From the NCBI RefSeq assembly GCF_003610195.1, contig NZ_RAPO01000002.1, positions 1,116,001 through 1,180,000 of the forward strand: a stretch of 64,000 bases of DNA. Direction: 5' to 3'. The translations under genes were made by a program, and so were the position numbers. Positions 44,163-53,479 of this stretch are shown in pieces; the first letter of the stretch is position 1; every line of letters starts with the position of its first letter. The notes under the pieces were generated by a model. That model worked only from the letters and a program-made list of their open reading frames with translations. It made no database searches and was not told the origin of the DNA. This stretch comes from Halopiger aswanensis (GTDB taxonomy: Archaea; Halobacteriota; Halobacteria; Halobacteriales; Natrialbaceae).

Positions 44163-44726
44163 ATGAGTTCGCAGCAGGACAACCTGCAACACGAGAACGC
44201 CGGACAGGACGTGATCGCCGTCGACGCCGACGACAACGAGATCGAACTCGTCAACCGCCTCGAGGCCCACACCGGGGACGGAATTCGACATCGCGCGTTC
44301 ACGTCGCTCGTGTTCGACGGCGAGGGCAACATCCTGCTCGCACAGCGAGCGCCCGACAAGCGCCTTTGGTGTACCTACTGGGACGGCACCGTCGCCTCCC
44401 ACCCCGTCGAGGGCCAGAGCCAGGAGGAAGCGACCCGACAGCGACTCGAGGAGGAACTGGGCATCACGCCGGACCAGTACGACGACCTGCGCCTGACCGA
44501 CCGCTTCGAGTACAAGCGCTACTTCGAGAACGAAGGCGTCGAACACGAGGTCTGTGCCGTTCTCAAAGTGACGCTGAACGACCGGAGCCTCGATCCCAAC
44601 GAGGACGAGGTCGCGGGCCTGATGTGGGTCCCCTACGAGCGACTCCACTCGAATCCGGAGTGGTACCGACAGCTTCGACTCTGCCCGTGGTTCGAGATCG
44701 CCATGCGGCGCGACGTTCGAGAGTAA
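44163..44726 (+). CDS. idi: Isopentenyl-diphosphate delta-isomerase, type I
   Basis: 187 residues, Nudix fold. Interconverts IPP and DMAPP for archaeal ether lipids and carotenoids. Start MSSQQDNLQHENAGQDVIAV. Type I features: HRAFTSLVFDGEGNILLAQR (~43-62), LWCTYWDGTVASHPVEGQS (catalytic Cys ~69 and His), Nudix EEATRQRLEEELGI (~88-101) and late WYRQLRLCPWFEIA. TATA-like sequence TAATTGTGG lies just before the ATG. Confidence 0.93.
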   Translation: MSSQQDNLQHENAGQDVIAVDADDNEIELVNRLEAHTGDGIRHRAFTSLVFDGEGNILLAQRAPDKRLWCTYWDGTVASHPVEGQSQEEATRQRLEEELGITPDQYDDLRLTDRFEYKRYFENEGVEHEVCAVLKVTLNDRSLDPNEDEVAGLMWVPYERLHSNPEWYRQLRLCPWFEIAMRRDVRE

Positions 44727-44890
44727 CGCCGACGGTTCGCGACTGCGCACCGTTTTCCGCGCGACCCACTGCTCGAGCCGGAAACCGATCGACTGCGTCG
44801 ACCGTGTCAATGGATAGCAAGCAACAAGGCTTATTACACCCCCGTTCGTAGCGTCGGACGAGGACCAACGGAATCGGTCCGTGTGACGAA

Positions 44891-45208
44891 ATGAGTTCCC
44901 CATCACCGGAAACCGAGACGCACGAAATCGAGCTCGGAACGGACGAGCAATGGATCGCCCACCACGCCATCGTGACCCGCGTCGACGAACTGATCGACGA
45001 GGGCGACGAGCCGCCGACCTGGGCGATCGACGTATTCGATGCCCTCGAGTCAGCGGGTGAGACCGCGACGCTCACCGGCTATCAGGCACGACGGCTTCGG
45101 GAGCTACTGACCGACTACCTCGAGCGCGCGGACGCGCCGGACGAGGACGTCGAACACGGATCGAACGCGATCGAGCAACTCGAATCGGTACTCGAGAATC
45201 GGGCCTAA
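44891..45208 (+). CDS. Small acidic haloarchaeal protein, function unknown
   Basis: 105 residues, strongly acidic and mostly helical: IELGTDEQWIAHHAIVTRVD, PTWAIDVFDALESAGE, then LTGYQARRLRELLTDYLERA. No catalytic motif. The upstream CTTATTACA (about 44830) is a good TATA, which would put the transcript start some 35 nt before the ATG. Codon use and acidity match neighbours. Could be a small partner protein or regulator. Confidence 0.7.
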   Translation: MSSPSPETETHEIELGTDEQWIAHHAIVTRVDELIDEGDEPPTWAIDVFDALESAGETATLTGYQARRLRELLTDYLERADAPDEDVEHGSNAIEQLESVLENRA

Positions 45209-45247
45209 CGGCGGGCTGAACTCGTTTTTCAGAAGCAGCGCAACGAA

Positions 45248-45601
45248 TCAGGGACGGACTGTCGCCCAGACCGCCGTCAGCGCGAGCAGGACGGCCGGCG
45301 CGAGCGGCAAGATGAGCAGCGCGAACCGGTAGTTCGACGGCGGCAGCAGGATGATCGTCGCCGGCGCGATCAGGAAGGCGAAGACGATGACGCCGACGAG
45401 GGTCCAGCCGCGCCAGTCGAACTCGCGGTCGACCATCCCGGGGTGGATCGGGTCCTCGACCCAGTCGTCCCGGTCGGCATCGGGCGCGCGCTCGCCGGCC
45501 GCAGCGTCGGTATCGGCGGTACCGGCGGGCTCGCGGCGCTCGCCGTCCTCGTCGAACGCCCCGGGATCGTGCACGTAGCCGCCGTCGTCGCTCGAGGTCA
45601 C
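45248..45601 (-). CDS. Haloarchaeal membrane protein with acidic N-terminal domain
   Basis: 117 residues. An Asp/Glu/Ala-rich soluble part (~1-55) ends in DWVEDPIHPGMVDREFDWRG, followed by two membrane helices (TLVGVIVFAFLIAPATIILL ~68-87, FALLILPLAPAVLLALTAVW ~93-112). No known family recalled. Function unknown. Confidence 0.65.
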   Translation of the reverse strand: MTSSDDGGYVHDPGAFDEDGERREPAGTADTDAAAGERAPDADRDDWVEDPIHPGMVDREFDWRGWTLVGVIVFAFLIAPATIILLPPSNYRFALLILPLAPAVLLALTAVWATVRP

Positions 45602-45725
45602 AGCGGGAGTTGCGGAGGCGTGGTGAAAGTCCTCACGGTTCCGGTGCTACTGGAGGCCGACACCGAACCGATTCGGGGGTGGTGTTCAGGGTCGATACTC
45701 GAGCGCGCCAGGGGACCTGCCAGCC

Positions 45726-46766
45726 TTACAGTTCACTGTCCGGCCGCACGACGACCTTGCCGAATCCTTCGCGTCCCTCGATGATCTCGTGGGCGCGGGC
45801 CGTCTCGCTCATCGGCAGCACCTCGCGGATCGCGGGCTCGAAGGTGCCGTCCCAGACGAGTTCCATCACGTCGTCGACCTGGCCCGGCGATCCCATCGTC
45901 GAGCCGATAATGTGGAGTTGGTTCCAGAAGATGCGCGGAATGTCCGTCTCTGGGTTGCCGCCCGCCGTCCCGCCGCAGGTGACGAGCCGCCCGTTCTTGG
46001 CCATGCTCTTGATCGAATCGCGCCAGGTGCCGGCGCCGATGTAGTCGACGACGACGTCGACGCCGCGCTTGTCCGTCTCCTCTCGGATCCAGTCCGCGAA
46101 GTTTCGCTCCTCGTAGTTGACGACGTGATCCGCCCCGTGCTCGCGGGCGTACTCGAGTTTTTCCTCCGTGCTCCCGGTCGCATACACTTCCGCGCCCGCG
46201 TAGTCGGCGATCTGGAGGGCCGCGTGGCCGACGCCGCCGCTGGCGCCGAGCACCAGCACCGACTCGCCGGCCTCGAGGTCCGCGCGGTCGATCAGCATCC
46301 GCCAGGCGGTCTGGAAGACCAGCGAGGACGCGCCGGCGGTGACCCAGTCGACGCCGTCCGGCACGGGGATCAGGTTGTCCTCGGGGACCGCGGCGTACTC
46401 GGAGTGGACGCCGGTGACGTGCTCGCCCAGCAGGTGGAAGTTGACGCAGAGGGTGGGGTCGCCGTCGCGACAGAACTCGCACTCGCCGCAGCTGACGCCG
46501 GCGGTGACCGCGACGCGGTCACCCGGCTCGAACCGGGAGACGTCGGGGCCGACCTCCTCGACGACGCCGGCCGCGTCGCTGCCGGGGACGTGGGGCATCT
46601 CGAGGGACAGCGTCGGCAGCCCGCGGCGAACCCAGACGTCGAGGTGGTTGAGCGCGCCGGCTTTGACGTCGACGAGTACCTCGTCGCGACCGACCTCCGG
46701 GTCGGGGTACTCGCCGTACTCGATGACATCAGTATCGCCGTGTTCGGTAATTTTTACCGCCTGCAT
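45726..46766 (-). CDS. Zinc-dependent alcohol dehydrogenase family protein (MDR)
   Basis: 346 residues of the medium-chain dehydrogenase fold. Catalytic-zinc region HLDVWVRRGL and HVPGSDAAGVVEEVG (~58); structural zinc Cys cluster CGECEFCRDGDPTLC (~93-107); nucleotide-binding GASGGVGHAALQIAD (~170-184). The catalytic Cys usual at position ~40 is replaced (GALNHLDVW), so the first metal site differs from classical ADH, as in many archaeal and quinone-reductase-like MDR members. Substrate not predictable. Confidence 0.88.
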   Translation of the reverse strand: MQAVKITEHGDTDVIEYGEYPDPEVGRDEVLVDVKAGALNHLDVWVRRGLPTLSLEMPHVPGSDAAGVVEEVGPDVSRFEPGDRVAVTAGVSCGECEFCRDGDPTLCVNFHLLGEHVTGVHSEYAAVPEDNLIPVPDGVDWVTAGASSLVFQTAWRMLIDRADLEAGESVLVLGASGGVGHAALQIADYAGAEVYATGSTEEKLEYAREHGADHVVNYEERNFADWIREETDKRGVDVVVDYIGAGTWRDSIKSMAKNGRLVTCGGTAGGNPETDIPRIFWNQLHIIGSTMGSPGQVDDVMELVWDGTFEPAIREVLPMSETARAHEIIEGREGFGKVVVRPDSEL

Positions 46767-46902
46767 ATACGGTAGCAGACGGATTCGTCATTTATAATTG
46801 TGGGTAGAAGAACTCGCCGCCGCCGCGCCGGACGGTCTCCCGTCGCTCGAAGCCGCGGGACAGGGAGGGCAGCGTTTTCCGCGCGGCTGCCGAAAGCGGG
46901 GT

Positions 46903-47499
46903 ATGAGCGAGCGCGAGTCCGAGTCGGATGCTGAGCCCGCAAGCGAGACGGCAATCGAGAGCGAGGAGTCGTCCCTCGGTGCGAGTATCGTAACGATCGC
47001 CGCGGATCGGTCCCTCGACGACGACCCGGCCGGAACGGCGGTCGAAGACGCGCTCGAGGGGGCCGACTTCGACCTCGCGACCCGGGAGCACGTCGTCCCG
47101 AGTCACGATCGGGTGCAGTCGATCGTCCTGCGCATGATCGAACGGGACGACGTCGACCTCGTCATCACGGCGGGGGCGACGAGCGTCGAACCGGACGACG
47201 TCGTCATCGAGGCCGTCGAATCGCTGCTCGACAAGGAACTGACCGCCTTCGGGGAGCTGTTCACGTCGCTCGCCTACGAGGCGGTCGGCACCCGCGTCGT
47301 CGCCGCGCGGACCCTGGCCGGCGTCGCCGAGGGAAAACCCGTGTTCTGCCTCCCCGGCAGCGCCGATGCAGCCCGACTCGCGACCGAAGAGATCATCCTC
47401 CCCGAAGCGGGGCATCTCGTCGACCTCGCGCGCGTTGACGAGGAGGAGACGGACGAATCCGAGGAAATCGACCGGAACGGCGACGGCAACTCCCGCTAA
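46903..47499 (+). CDS. MoaB/MogA-like molybdopterin protein, divergent active loop
   Basis: 198 residues from ATG at 46903. Acidic N-terminal tail (~1-27), then the MoaB/MogA fold: ASIVTIAADRSLDDDPAGTA, VVPSHDRVQSIVLRMIERDD, FGELFTSLAYEAVGTRVVAA, GKPVFCLPGSADAARLATE. The canonical G-G-T-G-x-x-x-R-D-x-T loop reads A-G-A-T-S-V-E-P-D-D-V-V here. Orthodox MoaB/MogA adenylates molybdopterin; the altered loop makes activity uncertain. Confidence 0.8.
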   Translation: MSERESESDAEPASETAIESEESSLGASIVTIAADRSLDDDPAGTAVEDALEGADFDLATREHVVPSHDRVQSIVLRMIERDDVDLVITAGATSVEPDDVVIEAVESLLDKELTAFGELFTSLAYEAVGTRVVAARTLAGVAEGKPVFCLPGSADAARLATEEIILPEAGHLVDLARVDEEETDESEEIDRNGDGNSR

Positions 47500-47570
47500 C
47501 TCGTCGCTGCACGTCGGCTCAGCCGCACTGATCCCTCGAGGTACTAGTAGCAGCGGCCACAAGGGCCGGT

Positions 47571-48287
47571 ATGGACAAACAGGCGCTCCGCGAGCGCATC
47601 TGGGACGACCTCGAGGACAGCGGCGAGGCGCGGTTTCCGTTTCCGCCCCACGGACGCATTCCGAACTTCGCCGGCGCGGACGACGCCGCACAACGGCTCC
47701 AGGAGACCGACGCCTGGCAGGAGGCCGACGTCATCAAGGCCAACCCCGACGCACCGCAACTGCCCGTGCGACGGGCCGCGCTGCGGCAGGGGAAGACGGT
47801 CTACATGGCGGTCCCGCGGCTCCGCGACGAACAGTGTTTCCTCCGACTCGATCCCGACGAAGTCGAGGATATCGACCACGCGACGACGGTCGGCGGCTCC
47901 TCCGAGGTCGGCGTTCCGGTCCATCCGGCGGACGTCGATCCGATCGATCTGATCGTCTCCGGCAGCGTCGCGGTCACCGAGGCCGGCGCGCGGGTCGGCA
48001 AGGGCGAAGGATACAGCGACCTCGAGTTCGCGATCCTCGGCGAGTTCGACCTCGTGGACGACGCGACGGCCACCGCGACGACGGTCCACGAACTACAGGT
48101 CGTCGACGAGGACGTCCCGTTGTCGTCGCACGACGTGCCCATGGATCGGATCGTCACACCCGAGCGGACGCTCGAGACTGACGCGGCAGGGGGCGCGAAA
48201 CCGACGGCTCTCGAATGGTCGGAATTGAGCGAGGAGCGACTCGCCGAGATTCCGATCCTCGAGCGGCTCCAACCGTCGGCCGACTAA
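47571..48287 (+). CDS. 5-formyltetrahydrofolate cyclo-ligase family protein
   Basis: 238 residues. N-terminal MDKQALRERIWDDLEDSGEA and FPPHGRIPNFAGADDAAQRL with NPDAPQLPVRRAALRQGKTV (~62-81) mark the archaeal branch. The C-terminal ATP-phosphate loop is VGKGEGYSDLEFAIL (~142-156), equal to G-K-G-x-G-Y-x-D of MTHFS. Converts 5-formyl-THF to 5,10-methenyl-THF; haloarchaea use folate, and this window holds two formyl transferases (PurNH). The N-terminal half diverges from bacterial enzymes. Confidence 0.85.
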   Translation: MDKQALRERIWDDLEDSGEARFPFPPHGRIPNFAGADDAAQRLQETDAWQEADVIKANPDAPQLPVRRAALRQGKTVYMAVPRLRDEQCFLRLDPDEVEDIDHATTVGGSSEVGVPVHPADVDPIDLIVSGSVAVTEAGARVGKGEGYSDLEFAILGEFDLVDDATATATTVHELQVVDEDVPLSSHDVPMDRIVTPERTLETDAAGGAKPTALEWSELSEERLAEIPILERLQPSAD

Positions 48288-48690
48288 GAGCAACGGAAGC
48301 GCCGTCGCTCGCAAGGAGTGAAAGTTCCCGAGGCGCGGTGGCGCCTCGGATGCCAGAACCGCAAGGAGTGACCCAGGCCGGTGCAGCAGCCCGCGTCGGA
48401 ACGGTACGGCAATGGTGGGGGAAGGGTGCTGTGGTGGGATTGCTGGAAGTCACGGGAACAGGCGTGGGTGCCTACGGTGGAAGTGACCCGTCGACCTCCA
48501 CTCGTTCGTAGGGGGGCGACCTACTTGAACGGGGGCGACGGTATACCCTTCTTACGCCGAATTCCGCCGAATTTAACTCGGATTTAATCCGCCGATATCG
48601 ACCTCGAGACCGTTCACTACCGGCATCTAACTGCAACTGACGATTACGGCACGCAAAAACGGCAGTCGGCGACGACCGGCGGCGTGACGA
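48288..48690. other. Structured gene-free region; possible transposon end or ncRNA
   Basis: 403 nt without a credible gene. CCGAGGCGC-GGTG-GCGCCTCGG (48328-48349) is a perfect 9-bp stem with a 4-nt loop. CGCAAGGAGTGA occurs twice (48310-48321, 48360-48371). CGTTCGTAGG (48503-48512) pairs with CCTAC-TT-GAACG (48520-48531). In between, G-rich DNA with GAAGTCAC/GAAGTGAC repeats. The layout recalls the right end (guide-RNA region) of IS200/IS605-type elements lacking tnpB, but a host ncRNA is possible. From 48535 to 48690 the sequence is AT-richer and unstructured. Confidence 0.35.
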
Positions 48691-49032
48691 TCAGCCGAGC
48701 AGTTCCTCGGCGACGATCGCCGGCGTCAGCAACTTCGGGTCGACCGCGATATCGAGTTGCGCCTTGACGAACTCCGGGATCGAATCCTCGGTGTAGACGA
48801 CGGTTCGGATCTCGTCGGTGAGATCGCAGACGATCGGAATCGTCGTCGCCTGCCCGACGTCGGTCAGGACGTACAGATCGGCGTCGACGATCCCGGCCTC
48901 CTCGAGTTGCGGGCGCGAGATAACGCCGTCGAGGCGCGTGACGTCGACGCCTTCGTTCTCGAGGGCTTCGCCGAGGCCGTCGGCGTCGGGGCCGGCGACG
49001 ATCGCTCGCGTGGGCTGGGACTCCTCGCTCAT
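48691..49032 (-). CDS. Small pyrG/guaA-linked protein (resembles DUF7126)
   Basis: 113 residues. Rossmann-like start [20 protein letters not shown], then [20 protein letters not shown] and ELLG end. It looks like a TrkA-N-type half-domain without a full nucleotide motif. Proteins of this family are sometimes labelled CTP synthetase because of position, not activity. The ATGA overlap with the GMP synthase subunit makes it the third gene of a pyrG-guaA operon, so a regulatory or nucleotide-sensing role is plausible. Confidence 0.7.
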   Translation of the reverse strand: MSEESQPTRAIVAGPDADGLGEALENEGVDVTRLDGVISRPQLEEAGIVDADLYVLTDVGQATTIPIVCDLTDEIRTVVYTEDSIPEFVKAQLDIAVDPKLLTPAIVAEELLG

Positions 49033-49946
49033 TCGTACTCGATCGTCGCGGGCGGTTTGTGGGTGACGTCGTAAACGACGCGCGCGACGTTCTCGTTGGT
49101 CCCCGTGATCCGCGACTGGATGCGCTGGAGGGTCTCCCAGTCGATTTCCTGTGCGCGGGCGGTCATCCCGTCGCGGGACTCGACCGAGCGGACGGAGACG
49201 ACCCAGCCGTGCACGCGGTTGTCGCCCTTAACGCCCGTCGCCTTGCCGATGACCGCCGCGAGAGCCTGCCACGGCTCGTACTCCTCGAGTTCCTCCTCGA
49301 CGACGTGGTTGGCCTCGCGGGCGACCTCGAGTTTCTCCTCGGTGACTTCCCCGATAACCCGAACGGCGAGGCCGGGGCCGGGGAACGGCATTCGCTCGGC
49401 GACGATCTCCTCTAAGCCGAGGTGGCGTGCGACCTCGCGGACTTCGTCCTTGTAGAGGTCGCGAACGGGTTCGACGATCCCCTCGAAGTCGACGACGTCG
49501 GGGAGGCCGCCGACGTTGTGGTGGGACTTGATCCCGCCCTCGCTCTCGATGCGGTCGGGGTAGATCGTCCCCTGCACGAGGTAGTCGGCGTCGGCGTCTT
49601 TGGCCTCGCGCTCGAACTCGCGGATGAACTGCTCGCCGATGATCTCGCGCTTTTCCTCGGGGTCGGTGACGCCCTCGAGCGCCTCGAGGAACCGATCCTT
49701 GGCGTCGACGATCCGCAGCGACTCCATGTAGTCGAAGGTCTCGCGGATCTGGTCGGTCTCGCCCTTGCGCATCAGACCGGTGTCGACGTACACGGGCGTC
49801 AGGCGGTCGCCGATGGCCTCGTAGGCCAGGGCGGCCGCGACCGAGGAGTCGACCCCGCCCGAAAGGGCGATGACGGCGTTTTCGTCGCCGATTTCGTCTT
49901 CGATCTCTGCGACTGCTTCCGGAACGAACGTGTCTGTGTCTACCAT
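49029..49946 (-). CDS. guaAB: GMP synthase, ATP-pyrophosphatase subunit
   Basis: 305 residues. PP-loop [18 protein letters not shown] (~29-46), [15 protein letters not shown] (~58), [20 protein letters not shown] (~130s), [10 protein letters not shown] and a C-terminal dimerisation part ending [19 protein letters not shown]. Archaeal type: the glutaminase subunit is a separate gene, not in this window. Amidates XMP to GMP. One-base overlap with pyrG and 4-base overlap with the following gene. Confidence 0.95.
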   Translation of the reverse strand: MVDTDTFVPEAVAEIEDEIGDENAVIALSGGVDSSVAAALAYEAIGDRLTPVYVDTGLMRKGETDQIRETFDYMESLRIVDAKDRFLEALEGVTDPEEKREIIGEQFIREFEREAKDADADYLVQGTIYPDRIESEGGIKSHHNVGGLPDVVDFEGIVEPVRDLYKDEVREVARHLGLEEIVAERMPFPGPGLAVRVIGEVTEEKLEVAREANHVVEEELEEYEPWQALAAVIGKATGVKGDNRVHGWVVSVRSVESRDGMTARAQEIDWETLQRIQSRITGTNENVARVVYDVTHKPPATIEYE

Positions 49947-51637
49947 CAGTGGGTGACCTCCGTTTCGGCGTCGGTGTCCGCGTCGGTCTCGCTTTCAGCC
50001 GCTACTCCCTCGTCGCCGCGCTGCTCGAGCACGGACTCGACGAGGCCGACGAACGGCGGGCTCGGCTGGCCGGGCCGGGACTTGTACTCGGGGTGGAACT
50101 GCGTCCCGAAGAAGAACGGATGATCCTCGTGCTCGAGGATCTCCATCCGGTTGCCCGCGGTGCCCGAGAACGTCAGCGGTTCGTCCTCGAACTGGTCGAA
50201 GTACTCGGGGTTGACCTCGTAGCGGTGGCGGTGTCGTTCCGAGCAGGACGTGTCGCCGTACAGCTCGTAGGCCAGCGTCTCGGGTTCGATGACGGTCGTG
50301 TGCTCGCCGAGCCGCATCGTCCCGCCCATATCTTCGACCTCGTACTGCTCGGGCAGGATGTCGATGACCGGGTGGGGCGTCTCCTCGTCCATCTCCGCCG
50401 AGTGGGCGCCCTCGAGCCCGAGGACGTTGCGCGCGTACTCGACGACGGCCATCTGGAAGCCCAGACAGAGTCCGAGGAAGGGGACGTCGTTCTCGCGGGC
50501 GTACTGGACCGCGCGGATCTTGCCCTCGGTGCCGCGCATGCCGAAACCGCCGGGGACGATGATCCCGTCGACATCGTCGAGTTGGTCGTCGTACTCGTCG
50601 GCCATCCCGTCGGCGTGGACCCAGTGGACGTTGACGTCGACGCCGAGTTCGAAGCCGGCGTGTTTCAGCGACTCGTGGATCGACATGTACGCGTCCTCTA
50701 AGTCGTACTTGCCGACCAACGCGATGTCGACCTCGGCCGTCTGGTCGGTGGTGACGATCTCGCGCCACTCGTTGGCGCGCTCACCCTCGGGCAGGGCCTC
50801 GTCGGCCAGCCCGAAGTGCTCTAAGACGTACTGGTCGAGTCCCTCTTCCTCGACCATCAGCGGGACGTGGTAGACGTCCTCGACGTCCGGGTTCGAGAAG
50901 ACGGCGTCGGTGGGAATGTCACAGAACAGCGCGATCTTCTCCTTGGTCTCGGGATCGAGGCGGTCCTCGCAGCGGCCGACGATGATGTCGGGCTGGAGGC
51001 CGATCGAGCGCACTTCCTTGACCGAGTGCTGGGTCGGCTTGGTCTTTTGCTCGCCGTTCTTCGAGTACGGGACGAGCGTCACGTGCGTGAAGAGAACGTT
51101 CTCCTCCGGTTCCTCGTGGGCGAACTGGCGCAGCGCCTCGAGGTAGGGCATCCCCTCGATGTCCCCGACGGTGCCGCCGACCTCGACGATACAGACGTCG
51201 GTGCCTTCTGCCGCCTCCCGAATGCGGCGCTTGATGTCGTCGGTGATGTGGGGAATGATCTGGACGGTCTTGCCCAGGTAGTCGCCGGCACGCTCCTTCT
51301 CGATGACGTGCTGGTACGTTTTCCCCGTGGTGATGTTGTGATCCGAGGTCATGTCGACGTCGAGGAACCGCTCGTAGTTCCCCAGGTCGAGGTCGACCTC
51401 GCCGCCGTCCTTGAGGACGTACACCTCCCCGTGCTGGTAGGGGTTCATCGTCCCCGCGTCGACGTTCAGGTACGGGTCGATCTTCACGGCGGTCACGTCG
51501 AAGCCGGCGTTTTTCAGGAGTCGGCCGGTGCTCGCGGCTGTAATCCCCTTGCCGAGTCCCGACATGACGCCGCCGGTGACGAAGATGAACTTGTTCCCCA
51601 GTGTGGGGTCATAATCAGTGTCCGATTCCGTCGGCAT
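49946..51637 (-). CDS. pyrG: CTP synthase
   Basis: 563 residues. N-terminal synthetase domain with [20 protein letters not shown] (P-loop, ~11-30), [20 protein letters not shown] and [21 protein letters not shown]-terminal class I glutaminase: [18 protein letters not shown] (Cys ~395) and [17 protein letters not shown] (His/Glu ~525). Makes CTP from UTP, ATP and glutamine. First gene of an overlapping pyrG-guaA-DUF operon. Acidic C-terminal tail ([13 protein letters not shown]). Confidence 0.97.
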   Translation of the reverse strand: MPTESDTDYDPTLGNKFIFVTGGVMSGLGKGITAASTGRLLKNAGFDVTAVKIDPYLNVDAGTMNPYQHGEVYVLKDGGEVDLDLGNYERFLDVDMTSDHNITTGKTYQHVIEKERAGDYLGKTVQIIPHITDDIKRRIREAAEGTDVCIVEVGGTVGDIEGMPYLEALRQFAHEEPEENVLFTHVTLVPYSKNGEQKTKPTQHSVKEVRSIGLQPDIIVGRCEDRLDPETKEKIALFCDIPTDAVFSNPDVEDVYHVPLMVEEEGLDQYVLEHFGLADEALPEGERANEWREIVTTDQTAEVDIALVGKYDLEDAYMSIHESLKHAGFELGVDVNVHWVHADGMADEYDDQLDDVDGIIVPGGFGMRGTEGKIRAVQYARENDVPFLGLCLGFQMAVVEYARNVLGLEGAHSAEMDEETPHPVIDILPEQYEVEDMGGTMRLGEHTTVIEPETLAYELYGDTSCSERHRHRYEVNPEYFDQFEDEPLTFSGTAGNRMEILEHEDHPFFFGTQFHPEYKSRPGQPSPPFVGLVESVLEQRGDEGVAAESETDADTDAETEVTH

Positions 51638-51781
51638 ACCGAGTGTCCGCGCGACCGATTGAAAACGATTTCGGGACCGTATCGCCTCCGACAGCCCTTG
51701 GCACGGTACGGCGTCGCTACTGGCTCGAGAGCCCTACACGGACTAGAAAAGGAGTTGCCGACCGGCGTCGCGACTCGCTCC

Positions 51782-52204
51782 CTACGGCTCCTCGTCCATC
51801 CTCGCCTTCCCGTGGGGTTCGTCCTCCTTCGAGACCTTTCCCTCGGCTTCGTCTTGAGGATTCAGATCCTGCACCTCGACGATCTCCGCCTGATCGAGGT
51901 ACTCGATGCCGCCGCCCATCCGCAGCTGGATCGTTTTCCCGGGGAGGTCCGGGTCATCCGCGTCGGTCTCCTCTTTCGGGACGGAGACTGCGGTTACCCC
52001 CTCGATCGACACGTCGCGCTGCTGGATCGGATCGTCCTCGTACTCGATCGTCTCCCACGTCTCGAGGTTGAACTCGTCGATGCTTTCGCCGAAATACTCC
52101 TCGGGTTCCTTGTCGACCGTATCCTCCGTCTGGGACTCGCCGGTCGTCCGGTTGTCGTCGAACTGGACCTCTTCGTGTTTGTACTGGCGGAGATGCACGA
52201 GCAT
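51782..52204 (-). CDS. Acidic haloarchaeal protein, function unknown
   Basis: 140 residues from ATG at 52204 (MLVHLRQYKHEEVQFDDNRT). Acidic throughout, with ESIDEFNLETWETIEYEDDP, GVTAVSVPKEETDADDPDLP and TIQLRMGGGIEYLDQAEIVE. The mix suggests a small beta-rich protein. No family recognised. Convergent neither with pyrG nor obviously co-transcribed; upstream GTTAACTAGG on its strand could be a promoter element. Confidence 0.65.
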   Translation of the reverse strand: MLVHLRQYKHEEVQFDDNRTTGESQTEDTVDKEPEEYFGESIDEFNLETWETIEYEDDPIQQRDVSIEGVTAVSVPKEETDADDPDLPGKTIQLRMGGGIEYLDQAEIVEVQDLNPQDEAEGKVSKEDEPHGKARMDEEP

Positions 52205-52390
52205 ACGCGGACCAACCGGAACCACCTAGTTAATCGTTACAGTGGAAGTAGCAACCGTTTCATCACCCGACTGCAGCAGTTCGGCGGCGACCCGAATCCG
52301 GATCGGCCGTTCACGACCCGAACACTGTGATCAGCGCCGAACCCAGCCGTTCCCGGGCGTATTTATAGCTGGCCATGCAGAGTATCGAGC

Positions 52391-53407
52391 GTGGTGTCTC
52401 GCGACCAACACGTTTCCGACACCGACCTCGAGCCCGATCCGGACGACGTCGGCGAGCCCGACATCGGCTTTCAGGCCGGGTTCGGGTTTTACCTCGGGAT
52501 CGTCGCGACCGGAACCGCGGCGATCGGCGGCCTCCTGGCGGGTGCGACCACGGCGACGCTGCTGGGGCTCCTTCCGAGCGCGCTCACCGCCGTCGCGGTC
52601 GTGGGACACATCCTCGCGAAGCGAGCCCACGGATTGCCCGAGCGGATCGGCGGGAGTCGGTGGCGACAGCTCGCGTCGTACCTCCCCGCCGCGGGGTTCG
52701 GCGCCGTCCCCTTCGGTCTCGGGGTCATCCCTGGTCTCGAGGGGAGCGGGCGGCTTGCCATCGCTGCGAGCGCGTTCGCCCTCCTGACCGGCGTCTCGGC
52801 GTTCGGCCTGAATCGCCTCTCTCGAAAGCGATACGCCGATGCAATCGCAGCTGACGAGCCGACCGCACGCTGGACCTGGCAGCGCTCCGGGTTCTTCTCC
52901 GGCGAAACTGCCACGGCCGCGCTCACGGCGGTAACGGTCGGCGGCGGCCTCGCGATGGCGGTAACCGGCTACTGGGTCGGGCTGTTCTGGGTCGTCTACG
53001 GGATCGCAATGTTCCTCGCGGAGCGCACCGACTGGGGCGGCTTGGACAGTATCGATCCGAACGAACGGTGGAATCCGCCCGAGATCAGCGCCCACGACGC
53101 CGGACTCGTAATCGGCGATCGAAAGTTTATCCCGTGGGACCAGATCGGTGACGTCCGCTTGACCGACGACGAACTCGTCCTCGAGCGCGAGGGCTACCAC
53201 TTCGACATCCGCTGCGATCGCTCGGTCATCGACGACCCCGAAGCGGTGCTCGAGGGGATCGAACGCGCCCGGGCTCGAGCGGGTACCGACGCACCCGCGC
53301 ACGACCGGCCGGATCAGCGCGAGCGCGACGCCGCCAGCGAGGGCGAGTCCGCGACGGAAACCGAGACCGAGACGCCCGACCTCGAGACCGAAACCGAGAC
53401 TACGTAA
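52391..53407 (+). CDS. Six-helix membrane protein with cytoplasmic PH-like domain
   Basis: 338 residues, GTG start. About six hydrophobic helices in three pairs (~27-75, ~95-140, ~175-215), followed by a compact PH-like domain (~232-290, ISAHDAGLVIGDRKFIPWDQ, VRLTDDELVLEREGYHFDIR). The C-terminal tail is a low-complexity Glu-Thr repeat (ESATETETETPDLETETETT). No transport signature. PH-like domains on membrane proteins often mediate assembly; function unknown. Confidence 0.75.
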   Translation: MVSRDQHVSDTDLEPDPDDVGEPDIGFQAGFGFYLGIVATGTAAIGGLLAGATTATLLGLLPSALTAVAVVGHILAKRAHGLPERIGGSRWRQLASYLPAAGFGAVPFGLGVIPGLEGSGRLAIAASAFALLTGVSAFGLNRLSRKRYADAIAADEPTARWTWQRSGFFSGETATAALTAVTVGGGLAMAVTGYWVGLFWVVYGIAMFLAERTDWGGLDSIDPNERWNPPEISAHDAGLVIGDRKFIPWDQIGDVRLTDDELVLEREGYHFDIRCDRSVIDDPEAVLEGIERARARAGTDAPAHDRPDQRERDAASEGESATETETETPDLETETETT

Positions 53408-53479
53408 CCCGTCGCCGCCGTAGTCACGCTGTCGGCAGCGGTCAGTACTGCAAAGTATCGAGTGTTCGTTGCCCACCGT

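Noticed and set aside
48215-48511. 98-codon frame running through the structured region
   Set aside because: Starts inside the cyclo-ligase gene in another frame and covers the hairpins; composition unlike acidic haloarchaeal proteins.
48296-48531. SRP RNA or RNase P RNA
   Set aside because: The GGAA-type SRP helix-8 loop and the RNase P GAGGAAAGTCC core are not present, despite strong local structure.
50867-52330. 487-codon frame opposite pyrG
   Set aside because: Antisense shadow covering part of pyrG and the neighbouring orphan; no motif.
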